Origin: JBPOFY01 sp051252415
GTDB lineage: Bacteria > Verrucomicrobiota > Verrucomicrobiia > Opitutales > Coraliomargaritaceae
Reading direction: 5' to 3'
Assembly: GCA_051252415.1 (NCBI GenBank)
Contig: JBPOGA010000006.1
Span: forward strand, 132,697 to 196,696
Length of the DNA stretch: 64,000 nt
Shown: positions 17,917 to 25,493 of the stretch, one piece after another
Layout: the number at the start of each line of letters is the position of its first letter
Position numbering within the stretch: position 1 is the first letter of the stretch
Translations under genes and position numbers: made by a program
Notes under the pieces: model-generated
What the model was told of the DNA's origin: nothing
The model's database searches: none
The model's input: the letters and a program-made list of their open reading frames with translations, nothing else

Positions 17917-18378
17917 CTATTTCACTTCGAAGATCGCTTGAATTTCGACGGTGGTGTCTTTGGGCAAACCTGTTACGGCGACCGCTGCTCGTGTGTGACG
18001 TCCGCGCTCGCCGAGAATTTCGACCATTGTGTCGGAGGCGCCGTTGATGACAGCTGGGCTATCGGCAAAGCCTGGCACTCCGTTGACGAAGCCATTGAGT
18101 TGAACGACGCGGGAAACTTTGTCGAGGTCACCAATGTGTCCTTTGGCGACAGCAAGTAGGTTGAGTGCGCAGACTTTCGCCGCGGCTTGACCGTAAGCGA
18201 TGTCGCGGGTTTCGCCGATCTTACCGGTATGCGTCATCTCACCATCTACGAGGCAGATTGCGCCAGAGATGTAGAGCAGGTTGCCGACTTGCATACAAGC
18301 AACGTAGTTACCTGCGGGTGCAGGGGCTGAAGGAAGTTCGATGCCGAGTTCGGCGAGGCGTGCATTCGTTTGACTCAT
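17917..18378 (-). CDS. ridA: RidA family (YjgF/YER057c/UK114) enamine/imine deaminase
   Basis: The 153 residues are close to the long RidA branch: LAELGIELPSAPAPAGNYV, LLYISGAICLVDGEM, QAAAKVCALNLLAVAKGHIG, VVQLNGFVNGVPGF and a C-terminal PKDTTVEIQAIFEV. By family it hydrolyses reactive 2-aminoacrylate-type imines in the cytosol. I do not see the conserved catalytic Arg of canonical RidA in its usual context (RAAVAVTGLPKDTTVEIQAI has Arg earlier), so activity should be treated with some caution. It is preceded by an octamer tandem repeat and followed by a strong terminator. Confidence 0.88.
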   Translation of the reverse strand: MSQTNARLAELGIELPSAPAPAGNYVACMQVGNLLYISGAICLVDGEMTHTGKIGETRDIAYGQAAAKVCALNLLAVAKGHIGDLDKVSRVVQLNGFVNGVPGFADSPAVINGASDTMVEILGERGRHTRAAVAVTGLPKDTTVEIQAIFEVK

Positions 18379-18383
18379 GAGGG

Positions 18384-18455
18384 GAGAGGTTGGGAGGTTG
18401 GGAGGTTGAGAGGTTGGGAGGTTGAGAGGTTAGGAGGTTAGGAGGTTGAGAGGTT
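18384..18455. repeat. Octamer tandem repeat (RRGAGGTT x9)
   Basis: Nine consecutive 8-bp units of the form GAGAGGTT, GGGAGGTT or AGGAGGTT, purine-rich on the plus strand. It fills the gap between the ridA start and the symporter stop. Such short-unit arrays are prone to slippage and the copy number probably varies between strains. Confidence 0.88.
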
Positions 18456-18464
18456 AGGGGAAAT

Positions 18465-19796
18465 TCACAATTCGATGTTGGACGTTCGATGTTCGACGTT
18501 CCCATACGGCTGTTCGCCTTCGGTGCTGGCGATGGTGACGGCTCCCACGGTGTCGCTAAAGACATTCACGGAAGTGCGGCACATGTCGAGGATGCGGTCG
18601 GTGACCCAGACGACGCCGATGGCTTCGACAGGGAGTCCAACTGCTGGAAGGATAACGGCGATGGCGACGAGGCTGGCTGCAGGAATTCCGGCGACGCCGA
18701 TACTAGTAGTCAGTGCGAGGAAGACCACGAGTAGTTGATCGCCGAGGCCAAGTGCGATTTCCCCAGTGGCGGCATACAGTTGTGCGATGAAAATCACGAC
18801 CACACATTCGTAGAGCGCGGTGCCGTCCATGTTGACGGTGGCTCCGAGTGGCAGGGTAAAAGAGCAAGTCTTCTTCGAGACGTTGGCGCGTTCTTCTACG
18901 GTATCAATCGTCAGTGGCAGCGTGGCCGAAGAACTGGCAGTTGAAAAGGCTGTGAGTAGCACAGGTGCCATTTCTTTGTAGTGCGTGATCGGATTGACCT
19001 TGCCGACGAATTTTAACACAAGCGCTAGATTAATGAAAAAGTGGATCGCGAGTGCGAGGAGCACGGTAATGAAAAACCAGAAGATCGCTCCAATTAGCTG
19101 GCCGAAAGGCGCTGAGTAGAGCACTGGCGTGACGAGGCCAAAGACGCCGATAGGGGCAAAACGGATGATGAAGTCAGTCAGCTTGAGCATGACTTCTTGG
19201 GCGCTCTCCCAGAACTTTTGCTGTGTTTCGCGTTGGTCCGGCTTGAGCTTACCGATGAAGGCACCAAATAGAATCGAGAAGGTAATTACGCCGAGGAGCT
19301 GGCCGTTGTTGGTGGCAGCATCGACGATGTTGGAAGGAAACATCCGCAGAAAGATGTCAAACAGGTCGCTGGAGCTACGGCCTTCGACTTTGCCCATGAG
19401 CCCTTCACTGACAGAGATTTCAGCGCCTGCGCCAAGCATGGCAGTGGCGGTCTCGGCATCAATACGGCCTGGGCCAATTAGATTGACGACAATGAGTCCG
19501 ACGATCACGGCAGCCGCGCCGCTAAAAGTATAGTAAAGAAAGGTTTTAAAACCCATGCGGCCGACACCTTTTTCAGAGCCGAGGTGCATGACCCCACTGA
19601 TGATTGAAGCGACGATCAGAGGCACGATCACCATCTTCAGCGCATTCATGAAGAGCTTACCGACGAATTGGCAGAAAACGACAATCTGTCCGCTGGGGCC
19701 TTCGCCAATGGCGGGCATTATGAAGAGCCCGAAAGCGACAGAGAGAGCGAGGGTCAGCAGTATCTGCCAGTGGAGTTTCCAGCGTAAAGGGTTCAT
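18465..19796 (-). CDS. Dicarboxylate/amino acid:cation symporter (DAACS family)
   Basis: A 443-residue GltP/DctA-type transporter: eight membrane helices and two hairpins. FSTASSSATLPLTID is the serine-rich HP1 loop, LGATVNMDGTALYE the NMDGT motif of TM7, and GVAGIPAASLVAIAVIL the HP2 loop. VTDRILDMCRTSVNVFSDTVG is TM8 with the substrate-binding Asp/Arg/Asn region. It imports glutamate/aspartate or C4-dicarboxylates with Na+ or H+. The last ~15 residues (YGNVEHRTSNIEL end) are encoded by a heptamer repeat and are unlikely to matter for transport. Confidence 0.92.
   Translation of the reverse strand: MNPLRWKLHWQILLTLALSVAFGLFIMPAIGEGPSGQIVVFCQFVGKLFMNALKMVIVPLIVASIISGVMHLGSEKGVGRMGFKTFLYYTFSGAAAVIVGLIVVNLIGPGRIDAETATAMLGAGAEISVSEGLMGKVEGRSSSDLFDIFLRMFPSNIVDAATNNGQLLGVITFSILFGAFIGKLKPDQRETQQKFWESAQEVMLKLTDFIIRFAPIGVFGLVTPVLYSAPFGQLIGAIFWFFITVLLALAIHFFINLALVLKFVGKVNPITHYKEMAPVLLTAFSTASSSATLPLTIDTVEERANVSKKTCSFTLPLGATVNMDGTALYECVVVIFIAQLYAATGEIALGLGDQLLVVFLALTTSIGVAGIPAASLVAIAVILPAVGLPVEAIGVVWVTDRILDMCRTSVNVFSDTVGAVTIASTEGEQPYGNVEHRTSNIEL
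18473..18505. repeat. Heptamer repeat (TTCGATG/TTGGACG type) inside the symporter 3' end
   Basis: Units TTCGATG, TTGGACG, TTCGATG, TTCGACG, TTCC follow each other at 7-bp spacing. The same units, in both orientations, fill 21513-21610. It encodes the odd C-terminal tail NVEHRTSNIEL of the symporter. Confidence 0.75.
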
Positions 19797-19808
19797 GAGG
19801 TGTGATGT

Positions 19809-19896
19809 GTAGAAGCGACACTCTTGTCGCTTTTGTGTGTAGCTGTTTGTAGGGGGGGCTAGTGCTCGGTAAAAGCGACAGGAGTGTCGCTTCTAC
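19809..19896. repeat. REP family A pair (BIME) upstream of the symporter gene
   Basis: A direct copy (GTAG head at 19809) and an inverted copy (19871-19896, ending CTAC) face each other 36 bp apart. They lie in the 5' leader region of the symporter, so they may also affect its mRNA. A third copy follows at 19941. Confidence 0.85.
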
Positions 19897-19940
19897 GTTT
19901 GTATAGTTCTGGTTGTTGCCGGATGGGCTGGTGCTCTGTA

Positions 19941-19966
19941 TAAAGCGACAGGAGTGTCGCTTCTAC
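19941..19966 (-). repeat. REP family A copy overlapping the RAYT stop codon
   Basis: An inverted copy; its GTAG head read on the minus strand supplies the TAG stop (19963-19965) of the RAYT gene. Confidence 0.85.
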
Positions 19967-20559
19967 GTTGGCTTATTTGATTCGTGAGCTTGGATGTATC
20001 TGCGGATTTTTGAGAGTGCTTCGGGATTGCGGACGATATGGTCGTAAGTTTCTTTTTGCCAGATAGTTCCTTGTTTGCCGAGCGCTTTGTTTATGCCGCG
20101 AGCAGAAACGCCTTTCCAGCTTTTTAAAACTTCAGAAAGGGTCGTGTCCGCCATAGTGGTGACCAGCACATGAACGTGGTTTGTTGCGATAGTGAAGGCA
20201 TCTAGTCGATAGCGCGTATGGTTGAATTTTAATAGGCAGTCTTCGACGATTTGCTGGCACTGTTGATTTCGCAGGAGGCAGTTTCCGTGATTCTGATCCA
20301 GCCAATGTTCGATCTTTCGGGCGAAGTGTTCTTGGTATTCTTGGGCTTGTTCATCGCTCCATGGTTTGGGGTTTCGAAACAGCCATTGATTGTAGTCTGC
20401 ACGCCATATCCTGAGCTTACCTTGAGGAATTGAATCGCTGAGCCGAAACGTTGTGAAATAGAGACTTCGATCTTGTTGCCAGTGGGGCAGGTTGGCGTGA
20501 CCAACTTTCAATTTCGCATGTGGATTGAAAAAATCAAAGTCCTTTCCTGGTTCGAGCAT
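19963..20559 (-). CDS. REP-associated tyrosine transposase (RAYT, Y1/IS200-like), family A
   Basis: A 198-residue single-domain HUH protein. YFTTFRLSDSIPQGK opens the fold, NHVHVLV is the metal-binding HUH motif, and KIRRYI near the C-terminus holds the likely catalytic Tyr. RAYT proteins nick and process REP palindromes and are single-copy domesticated relatives of IS200/IS605 transposases. The frame extends to 20607 through a REP, giving a spurious N-terminus, so ATG 20559 is preferred. Copies of its cognate palindrome lie on both sides (19941, 20579) and six more lie within 15.9-22.6 kb. Confidence 0.9.
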   Translation of the reverse strand: MLEPGKDFDFFNPHAKLKVGHANLPHWQQDRSLYFTTFRLSDSIPQGKLRIWRADYNQWLFRNPKPWSDEQAQEYQEHFARKIEHWLDQNHGNCLLRNQQCQQIVEDCLLKFNHTRYRLDAFTIATNHVHVLVTTMADTTLSEVLKSWKGVSARGINKALGKQGTIWQKETYDHIVRNPEALSKIRRYIQAHESNKPT

Positions 20560-20578
20560 CGTTTGACTTGGTTGGACA

Positions 20579-20604
20579 GTAGAAGCGACACTCCTGTCGC
20601 TTTT
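20579..20604 (+). repeat. REP family A copy upstream of RAYT
   Basis: GTAG head at 20579 followed by AAGCGACACTCCTGTCGCTT; 20 bp upstream of the RAYT start codon. Confidence 0.85.
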
Positions 20605-20647
20605 CATCTGGAAGGTCTGTTTTTCTCGGATGGGGCTAGTGCTCGGT

Positions 20648-20673
20648 AAAAGCGACAGGAGTGTCGCTTCTAC
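20648..20673 (-). repeat. REP family A copy overlapping the rsmA stop codon
   Basis: An inverted copy. The TAG stop of rsmA (20670-20672 on the minus strand) is the TAG of the GTAG head, so the palindrome starts exactly at the end of the gene and may act as a 3' mRNA stabiliser or terminator. Confidence 0.85.
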
Positions 20674-21503
20674 TTCAGTTTTTCAGCCAATGCTTGCCAA
20701 TGTTCCAGCGCGAGGGCTTCGGGGCGCACCGTTTTGGTAACGCCTTGCTCGACTAGCGATTTAAACCATTCGAGTGCTTCGGGTTGTGGGTCGCGTTTGC
20801 ACAGTGCGCCGAGTTGTTTGCGGCGTTGCGTGAAAATCCGGCGCACGCAATCGCGGGCGGTTGGGGAAAAGCGAATCGCGTCAGGCTTTCGATCGAGGCG
20901 GAGTAGCACGGAGTCGACTTTGGGCGCTGGGTGGAAGCATTGCGCAGAGACGAGGTGCTTGCTGTGCACTTCGTAAGCGGACTGCAGGAAGATGGAGATC
21001 CCGCCAAAAGTTTTGCTGCCGTGTGGTGCGGCATAGCGATCGCCGGCTTCTTTTTGCAGCATGAGCACCATGCGTTCGGGCATGTCTCCAGAGATCACGG
21101 CATCCATCCAAGGCGTGGAGACGGCGTAGGGGAGGTTGGCGACGATACGGTAACCTTGCGCCGCCTTCTCGGCCGGGAGGTCTGCACGTGGGAAGTCGAG
21201 GCAGTCGCCTTCGGTTAAATGAAGGCGTGGCTGCTCGGGCAGCACGTTGGTGCGGAGATGTTCGGCAAGTGTGCTGTCGCGTTCGACGGCCCAAAGTTCT
21301 GCACCAGTCGCGAGGATGGCTTTGGTTAAAGTTCCTAGGCCCGGTCCGATTTCGACGACATGACTGCCTTCGCCAATCTCGGCGAGTTCGATCGACTTAC
21401 GCACGATGTTGCCATCGACGAGGAAGTTCTGCCCCAGCTTCTTGTTTGGAAAGTGCTCCAGTTGTTCAAGGAGTTCGCGTGTGGCTGTGGGGCTTAAAGG
21501 CAT
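20670..21503 (-). CDS. rsmA: 16S rRNA (adenine1518-N6/adenine1519-N6)-dimethyltransferase RsmA/KsgA
   Basis: The 277-residue protein has PNKKLGQNFLVDGNIV at the N-terminus, the SAM loop VVEIGPGLGTLTKAIL, an acidic GDCLDF, and IVANLPYAVSTPWM with the NLPY catalytic motif. The C-terminal helical domain (RRIFTQRRKQLGAL) is also typical. It dimethylates two adenines in helix 45 of 16S rRNA late in small-subunit assembly; loss gives kasugamycin resistance. It lies downstream of trpC on the same strand, separated by 111 bp of heptamer repeats. Length and motifs are normal. Confidence 0.95.
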   Translation of the reverse strand: MPLSPTATRELLEQLEHFPNKKLGQNFLVDGNIVRKSIELAEIGEGSHVVEIGPGLGTLTKAILATGAELWAVERDSTLAEHLRTNVLPEQPRLHLTEGDCLDFPRADLPAEKAAQGYRIVANLPYAVSTPWMDAVISGDMPERMVLMLQKEAGDRYAAPHGSKTFGGISIFLQSAYEVHSKHLVSAQCFHPAPKVDSVLLRLDRKPDAIRFSPTARDCVRRIFTQRRKQLGALCKRDPQPEALEWFKSLVEQGVTKTVRPEALALEHWQALAEKLK

Positions 21504-21512
21504 AATCGCTAC

Positions 21513-21610
21513 GCTAGAACGTCGAACGTCGAACGTCGAACGTAGAACGCCGAATGTTCAAGTAGCCGCAGTTATTCAACATTGGAAGTTGGACGTTCAA
21601 TGTTCGATGT
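21513..21610. repeat. Heptamer repeat array in opposed orientations
   Basis: Left block: about six units of GAACGTC type; right block: TTGGAAG, TTGGACG, TTCAATG, TTCGATG. The two blocks are reverse complements of each other in type, so a large imperfect hairpin can form. It fills the trpC-rsmA gap; no gene is visible. Confidence 0.75.
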
Positions 21611-21614
21611 TTGT

Positions 21615-22412
21615 TCAGGCGTTGTGAAACGCTTCGACGAGTGCTTCAGGATCTTCGGCGCGCATGAGCGCTTCGCCGACTAGGATGGCATCGGCACCAC
21701 AAGCGCTCGCTCGTTCAGCGTCTTCGACCTCAAAGATGCCGCTTTCGCTGACTTTGATGATGTCGTCTGGAATTTGCGGTATTAGAAGTTCGGATACCGC
21801 GAGATCGGTCTTGAAGCGTTTGAGGTCGCGGTTGTTTACGCCGACGATCTTAGGGTCGAATTTGAGGGCCTTCTCGAGTTCGCGTTCTTCGTGGATCTCA
21901 AACAGTGAATCGAGGCCTGCGATACTGGCGGCTTCGTAAAGTGCTTTGATTTCATCGTCAGCAAGTGCACGGACAATGATTAGAATCGCACGGGCACCAG
22001 CTTCGGCTGCTTCAACGACTTGCACAGGATGCACCATGAAGTCTTTGCGTAGGCAAGGAGTCTTGCGGTTATGGACTTCGAGAAATTCGACGACGTCCCA
22101 GAGGTCTTGCAGGCTACCTCCAAAGTAATCGGTGTCAGTCAATACGGAGAAGCAGTCGGCTTCGGCATTCACGTATTTGCGCGCTTGCTCGACGGCGTCG
22201 AGATCGGCGGCAGCGATTTCACCTGCCGAGGGGGACTTGCGCTTGATCTCGGAAATGACGGAGAGGCGGTCCTTGCGAGCGAGCGCTTTCAAGAAGCTGC
22301 CGCCTTGAGTTTGCATGCGACTTAAGCGCTCCAGCTCGGAATCGCGCACGGGGCGAATCTGGTTTTGGATGGCGTGCCGCTTTGCGGCCATGATTTCGGC
22401 TAGTTTATCCAT
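21615..22412 (-). CDS. trpC: Indole-3-glycerol phosphate synthase
   Basis: A 265-residue single-domain TIM barrel. VISEIKRKSPSAGEI carries the catalytic Lys, TDTDYFGGSLQDLW and CLRKDFMV hold further active-site residues, and IVGVNNRDLKRF and VSESGI are the phosphate-binding strands. It closes the indole ring from CdRP in tryptophan synthesis. No other trp gene is adjacent, so the pathway is dispersed. The ATG at 22412 lies only 3 nt after a six-T run that follows an 11-bp hairpin, an unusual leader that may control it. Confidence 0.95.
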   Translation of the reverse strand: MDKLAEIMAAKRHAIQNQIRPVRDSELERLSRMQTQGGSFLKALARKDRLSVISEIKRKSPSAGEIAAADLDAVEQARKYVNAEADCFSVLTDTDYFGGSLQDLWDVVEFLEVHNRKTPCLRKDFMVHPVQVVEAAEAGARAILIIVRALADDEIKALYEAASIAGLDSLFEIHEERELEKALKFDPKIVGVNNRDLKRFKTDLAVSELLIPQIPDDIIKVSESGIFEVEDAERASACGADAILVGEALMRAEDPEALVEAFHNA

Positions 22413-22415
22413 AAG

Positions 22416-22449
22416 AAAAAAGTCCGCCGAGATGATTGGGCGGACTTTT
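22416..22449 (-). terminator. Terminator-like hairpin directly before trpC (possible attenuator)
   Basis: A perfect 11-bp stem AAAAGTCCGCC / GGCGGACTTTT with a 10-nt loop; on the minus strand it is followed by six T that end 3 nt before the trpC ATG. It may simply end the DUF5069 transcript, or attenuate trpC. The GGCGGA in the stem is also the only SD-like sequence, about 10 nt from the ATG. Confidence 0.75.
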
Positions 22450-22507
22450 GAAAATTACGGATATACAGATAAGATCAAGACGCTTTGTGGGAAAGCGGTT
22501 CCTGAAA

Positions 22508-22586
22508 GTAGAGGCGACACTCTTGTCGCTTTGCTTCTGTGAACGCCCGTTGTGCTGGAATAAAGCGACAAGAGTGTCGCTTCTAC
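22508..22586. repeat. REP family A pair (BIME) between DUF5069 gene and trpC
   Basis: A direct copy with GTAG head (22508-22533, one change: GAGGCGAC) and an inverted copy (22561-22586), 27 bp apart, right after the DUF5069 stop at 22588. Confidence 0.85.
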
Positions 22587-22587
22587 T

Positions 22588-23112
22588 TTAACTTCCTCGT
22601 CGAGCCTCGACCCACTCGACGATTTTCTCTGGTTCGTCTTCGTAGGCCCAGGCGGCACGGAGGAATTCTGCAGGGTGAATGTTGTTGGTCTTGAAAAAGC
22701 GGCGGTCGCCGCCACAGCCATACATTGTCTCGGAAGGGAGTTCGCCGCGAAGCTTTGCAATGGCTTTAGGCATGATACGTGGTAGCCAGACGATGCCGTT
22801 CACTTCAGCGTCTTTGGCAGGGAGTGTCGCGGGGTCTAGTCGCTTGCTGGAGAGTTTTCCTTCTTGGATGGTGAGGAAGTAGTCGCGGCGTGCTTCGCAG
22901 ACCATGAGAAAGGTTTCGAAGTCTGGCTCCTGGCCATCAACGAAGTCTTCTGCGTAATCGAAGACATCCATGACGTTGAGTCCGATGGTCGCGAGCTTGG
23001 CCACGGTTGCATCGTCTAAGAATCCTTCTGGTTTTTGGTGACCTGCCTTGTATTTCTCGACTGCAGCAGTCCAGATCGCCTTTAGGTCTTTTTGGTATGT
23101 GTAATTATCCAT
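22588..23112 (-). CDS. DUF5069 domain protein
   Basis: A 174-residue cytosolic protein. The C-terminal half with LRGELPSETMYGCGGDRRFF and NIHPAEFLRAAW matches the DUF5069 family that is common in Verrucomicrobiota and Planctomycetes; no biochemical function is known to me. No signal peptide or membrane segment is seen. The start may be ATG 23112 or ATG 23130 (six residues longer). It is followed by a family-A palindrome pair. I cannot assign a role. Confidence 0.75.
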   Translation of the reverse strand: MDNYTYQKDLKAIWTAAVEKYKAGHQKPEGFLDDATVAKLATIGLNVMDVFDYAEDFVDGQEPDFETFLMVCEARRDYFLTIQEGKLSSKRLDPATLPAKDAEVNGIVWLPRIMPKAIAKLRGELPSETMYGCGGDRRFFKTNNIHPAEFLRAAWAYEDEPEKIVEWVEARRGS

Positions 23113-23161
23113 GGCATCCGATATACGCATAGATTGTCCGAGCGCAAGTGATGCGATGAAA

Positions 23162-23776
23162 TTACTTTTGCTTGTGTGGATCGTAGCCAGCTTTCCAGTC
23201 CGCTACAGGGACACAGATCGCGGGTGCGCCGCCTGCATAGAACCACGAGTCGAGCGCGTAGTGTTCGCCTGTTTCGTTGTCGAAAAGAGATGCGGTGTTG
23301 TGAGGTAAACGGCCTTGAAGGAAGCCACGGTGCTGTGGGTAGCCAACTCGGTGGTGGTTGATGAGCCCTTCCTTATCGAGCAATAGCAATGCGACTGTGG
23401 TGTTGGCGGCTTCTGCGATGCAATCAAGTTGCGGTCCAGTGACGACGCGGCGGTCGTTCTTCATATTGTCTGCGGAAGTGCCGTTTTTTGCGCCAATGAT
23501 TGTTTCCATTGCACCAATGGCGATCTTGAGGCGTTCGCGTTCTTCAGTAGGTGTCGTTGGTGCAGGTGCGAAGATGTCGACGATGCTTTGCCATTCTTCT
23601 TCGCTATAGGAGAGGCGAGAGATTTTGCGGCAGCCAGCGCCTGAGCAGACTTCAAAGTCTGATACGGATGGTTCCTGCAGATCGAAGTGACTGAGGTAGA
23701 GGCTCGGCTTGCGCGTCGTGCTGCAGCCAGAGGCAAAGAGTGCTAGTAGGATGGCGATTGCTGAAATACGTATCAT
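23162..23776 (-). CDS. Putative lipoprotein of unknown function
   Basis: The 204 residues begin with a lipoprotein signal (ISAIAILLALFASGC) whose Cys at residue 18 should be lipidated. The mature part has a Cys pair (CSGAGCRK), a conserved-looking QLDCIAEAANTTVALLLLDKEG segment and HRVGYPQHRGFLQGRLPHNTA, which suggests a compact enzyme-like or papain-like fold (Cys and His in conserved surroundings), but I do not recognise the family. It lies downstream of pyrG's neighbour region and upstream of the DUF5069 gene, same strand, 49 bp gap. The envelope location is a firm inference; function is open. Confidence 0.7.
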   Translation of the reverse strand: MIRISAIAILLALFASGCSTTRKPSLYLSHFDLQEPSVSDFEVCSGAGCRKISRLSYSEEEWQSIVDIFAPAPTTPTEERERLKIAIGAMETIIGAKNGTSADNMKNDRRVVTGPQLDCIAEAANTTVALLLLDKEGLINHHRVGYPQHRGFLQGRLPHNTASLFDNETGEHYALDSWFYAGGAPAICVPVADWKAGYDPHKQK

Positions 23777-23800
23777 TTTATCGATTACGGATGATTAGGC

Positions 23801-23873
23801 GTAGTCAGGTTGGCTATAGCCGTCTGAGCATTTGGGCTGCATATTGTCAGGTGGCTAAAGCCAACCCGTCTAC
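23801..23873. repeat. REP family E inverted pair (BIME) at the pyrG 3' end
   Basis: The left copy reads GTAGTCAGGTTGGCTATAGC; the right copy on the minus strand reads GTAGACGGGTTGGCTTTAGC. Both have a GTAG head and a GGCTnnAGCC core. The TAG of the right head is the pyrG stop codon. No RAYT gene in this window carries matching palindromes, so the cognate gene must be elsewhere. Confidence 0.8.
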
Positions 23874-25465
23874 TTTTTGTATTTAAGTGCTGCAGCGATG
23901 AAGTTCGCAAAGAGTGGATGCGCTGCATTTGGCTTCGATTTGAATTCTGGGTGGAATTGCACTGCGACGAACCAAGGGTGGCCGGGGATTTCAACAATCT
24001 CAACCAGGTCGCGCTCTGGATTGGTGCCAGCAATACGCAGACCCGCTTTCTCGAGTTGGTCGCGATAAGCATTGTTGAACTCGAAGCGATGGCGGTGACG
24101 CTCTTCGATCATTTCTTTGCCATAAGCGTGGAAGCTAAAGCTGTCCTCGGAAAGTTTACATGGGCAAGCACCGAGGCGCATATTACCGCCTTTGGTTTTG
24201 AGGTCTTTTTGGTCCTCCATGATATCGATCACTGGGTGCGGCGTTTCGGCGTTGAATTCGGCGCTGTTGGCGTCTTCCAGCCCAGCGACGTTGCGGGCGT
24301 ATTCAATCACTGCGATTTGCATGCCTAGGCAAAGGCCGAAGTAAGGGGTGTCATTTTCACGGGCAAATTTTGCAGCTGCGATCTTGCCCTCAGTGCCACG
24401 ATCTCCAAATCCGCCAGGTATCAAGATCCCGTCCAGCTTTGCAAGGTGTTTTGCCGGATCTTTCTCTAGGTCTTCCGCGTCGATGCGGACAATGGACACC
24501 TTGGCGTCATTAGCGATGCCAGCGTGGACGATTGATTCGTAAACTGATTTGTAAGCGTCCTGCAGCTCGATGTATTTGCCGACGACACCGATTTCGACTG
24601 TATGGCTAGGAGCCTTGAGGCGGCTCACCACATCGTGCCAAACCTTCATATCGCTGTCGGGTGCATCGAGACCGAGGTGTTCGATGACGAGGTCGTCAAT
24701 GTTCTCTGCTTTAAGTGCTATAGGCAGTTCGTAGATCGAAGTTTCGACGTCGATCTCTTCAATAACCGCCTTAACGGGCACGTTACAGAAGAGCGAAAGT
24801 TTTTGGCGCATGTCATTCGTCATCGGGTGCTCTGTACGGCAGACGAGGATGTCTGGCTGGATACCGATTTCGCGAAGTTTTGCCACTGATTGCTGGCTCG
24901 GCTTTGTCTTAAGTTCGCCAGCTGCCTTTAAATAGGGGAGGAGTGTGCAATGCAGGAAGAGTACGTTGGCGCGACCTACTTCGAGGTTAAATTGGCGCAT
25001 TGCCTCGAGAAAAGGGAGGCCTTCGATGTCACCGATGGTGCCACCGAGTTCAGTTATGAGCACATCGACATCATCACCAGCGCCGTCATAGATGCGTTGC
25101 TTAATTACATTAGTGACGTGCGGGATCACCTGCACGGTTGCGCCTAGATAGTCACCTCGGCGTTCTTTTTTCAGGACTGTTTCGTATACTTTTCCGGAGG
25201 TCAGGTTGTTTAAGCGGCTAAGCTCGCCGCTGGTAAAGCGTTCGTAGTGGCCGAGGTCGAGGTCGGTTTCGGCGCCGTCGTTGAGCACATACACTTCGCC
25301 GTGTTGGAAGGGGCTCATCGTGCCAGGGTCGACGTTTAGATAGGGGTCGAACTTCTGGAGGCGCACTTTCAAGCCACGTTGCTCGAGGATGGCACCGAGA
25401 GCTGCGGAAGTGAGGCCTTTGCCTAGAGAGGAGACCACGCCTCCTGTGACGAAAATGTATTTCAT
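23870..25465 (-). CDS. pyrG: CTP synthase
   Basis: A 531-residue enzyme. KYIFVTGGVVSSLGKGLTSA starts the amidoligase domain with its P-loop, TELGGTIGDIEGLPF holds the Mg-binding residues, and the glutaminase domain has FGLCLGMQIAVIEYARN (nucleophile Cys) and a C-terminal AVQFHPEF (His/Glu). It makes CTP from UTP, ATP and glutamine. ATG 25465 gives the family-like N-terminus; ATGs at 25489 and 25537 are in frame, the last one reading through a hairpin. The stop codon TAG is the TAG of a REP head. Confidence 0.96.
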   Translation of the reverse strand: MKYIFVTGGVVSSLGKGLTSAALGAILEQRGLKVRLQKFDPYLNVDPGTMSPFQHGEVYVLNDGAETDLDLGHYERFTSGELSRLNNLTSGKVYETVLKKERRGDYLGATVQVIPHVTNVIKQRIYDGAGDDVDVLITELGGTIGDIEGLPFLEAMRQFNLEVGRANVLFLHCTLLPYLKAAGELKTKPSQQSVAKLREIGIQPDILVCRTEHPMTNDMRQKLSLFCNVPVKAVIEEIDVETSIYELPIALKAENIDDLVIEHLGLDAPDSDMKVWHDVVSRLKAPSHTVEIGVVGKYIELQDAYKSVYESIVHAGIANDAKVSIVRIDAEDLEKDPAKHLAKLDGILIPGGFGDRGTEGKIAAAKFARENDTPYFGLCLGMQIAVIEYARNVAGLEDANSAEFNAETPHPVIDIMEDQKDLKTKGGNMRLGACPCKLSEDSFSFHAYGKEMIEERHRHRFEFNNAYRDQLEKAGLRIAGTNPERDLVEIVEIPGHPWFVAVQFHPEFKSKPNAAHPLFANFIAAALKYKK

Positions 25466-25493
25466 GTTGCTGGACTTTGACTGCGTCATAACG

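Noticed and set aside
18384..18455. Possible CRISPR array
   Set aside because: The units are 8 bp with no spacers, so it is a simple tandem repeat; no cas genes are near.
20560..20607. N-terminal extension of the family-A RAYT (KSDRSVASTVQ...)
   Set aside because: These residues are a translation of the REP palindrome upstream of ATG 20559.
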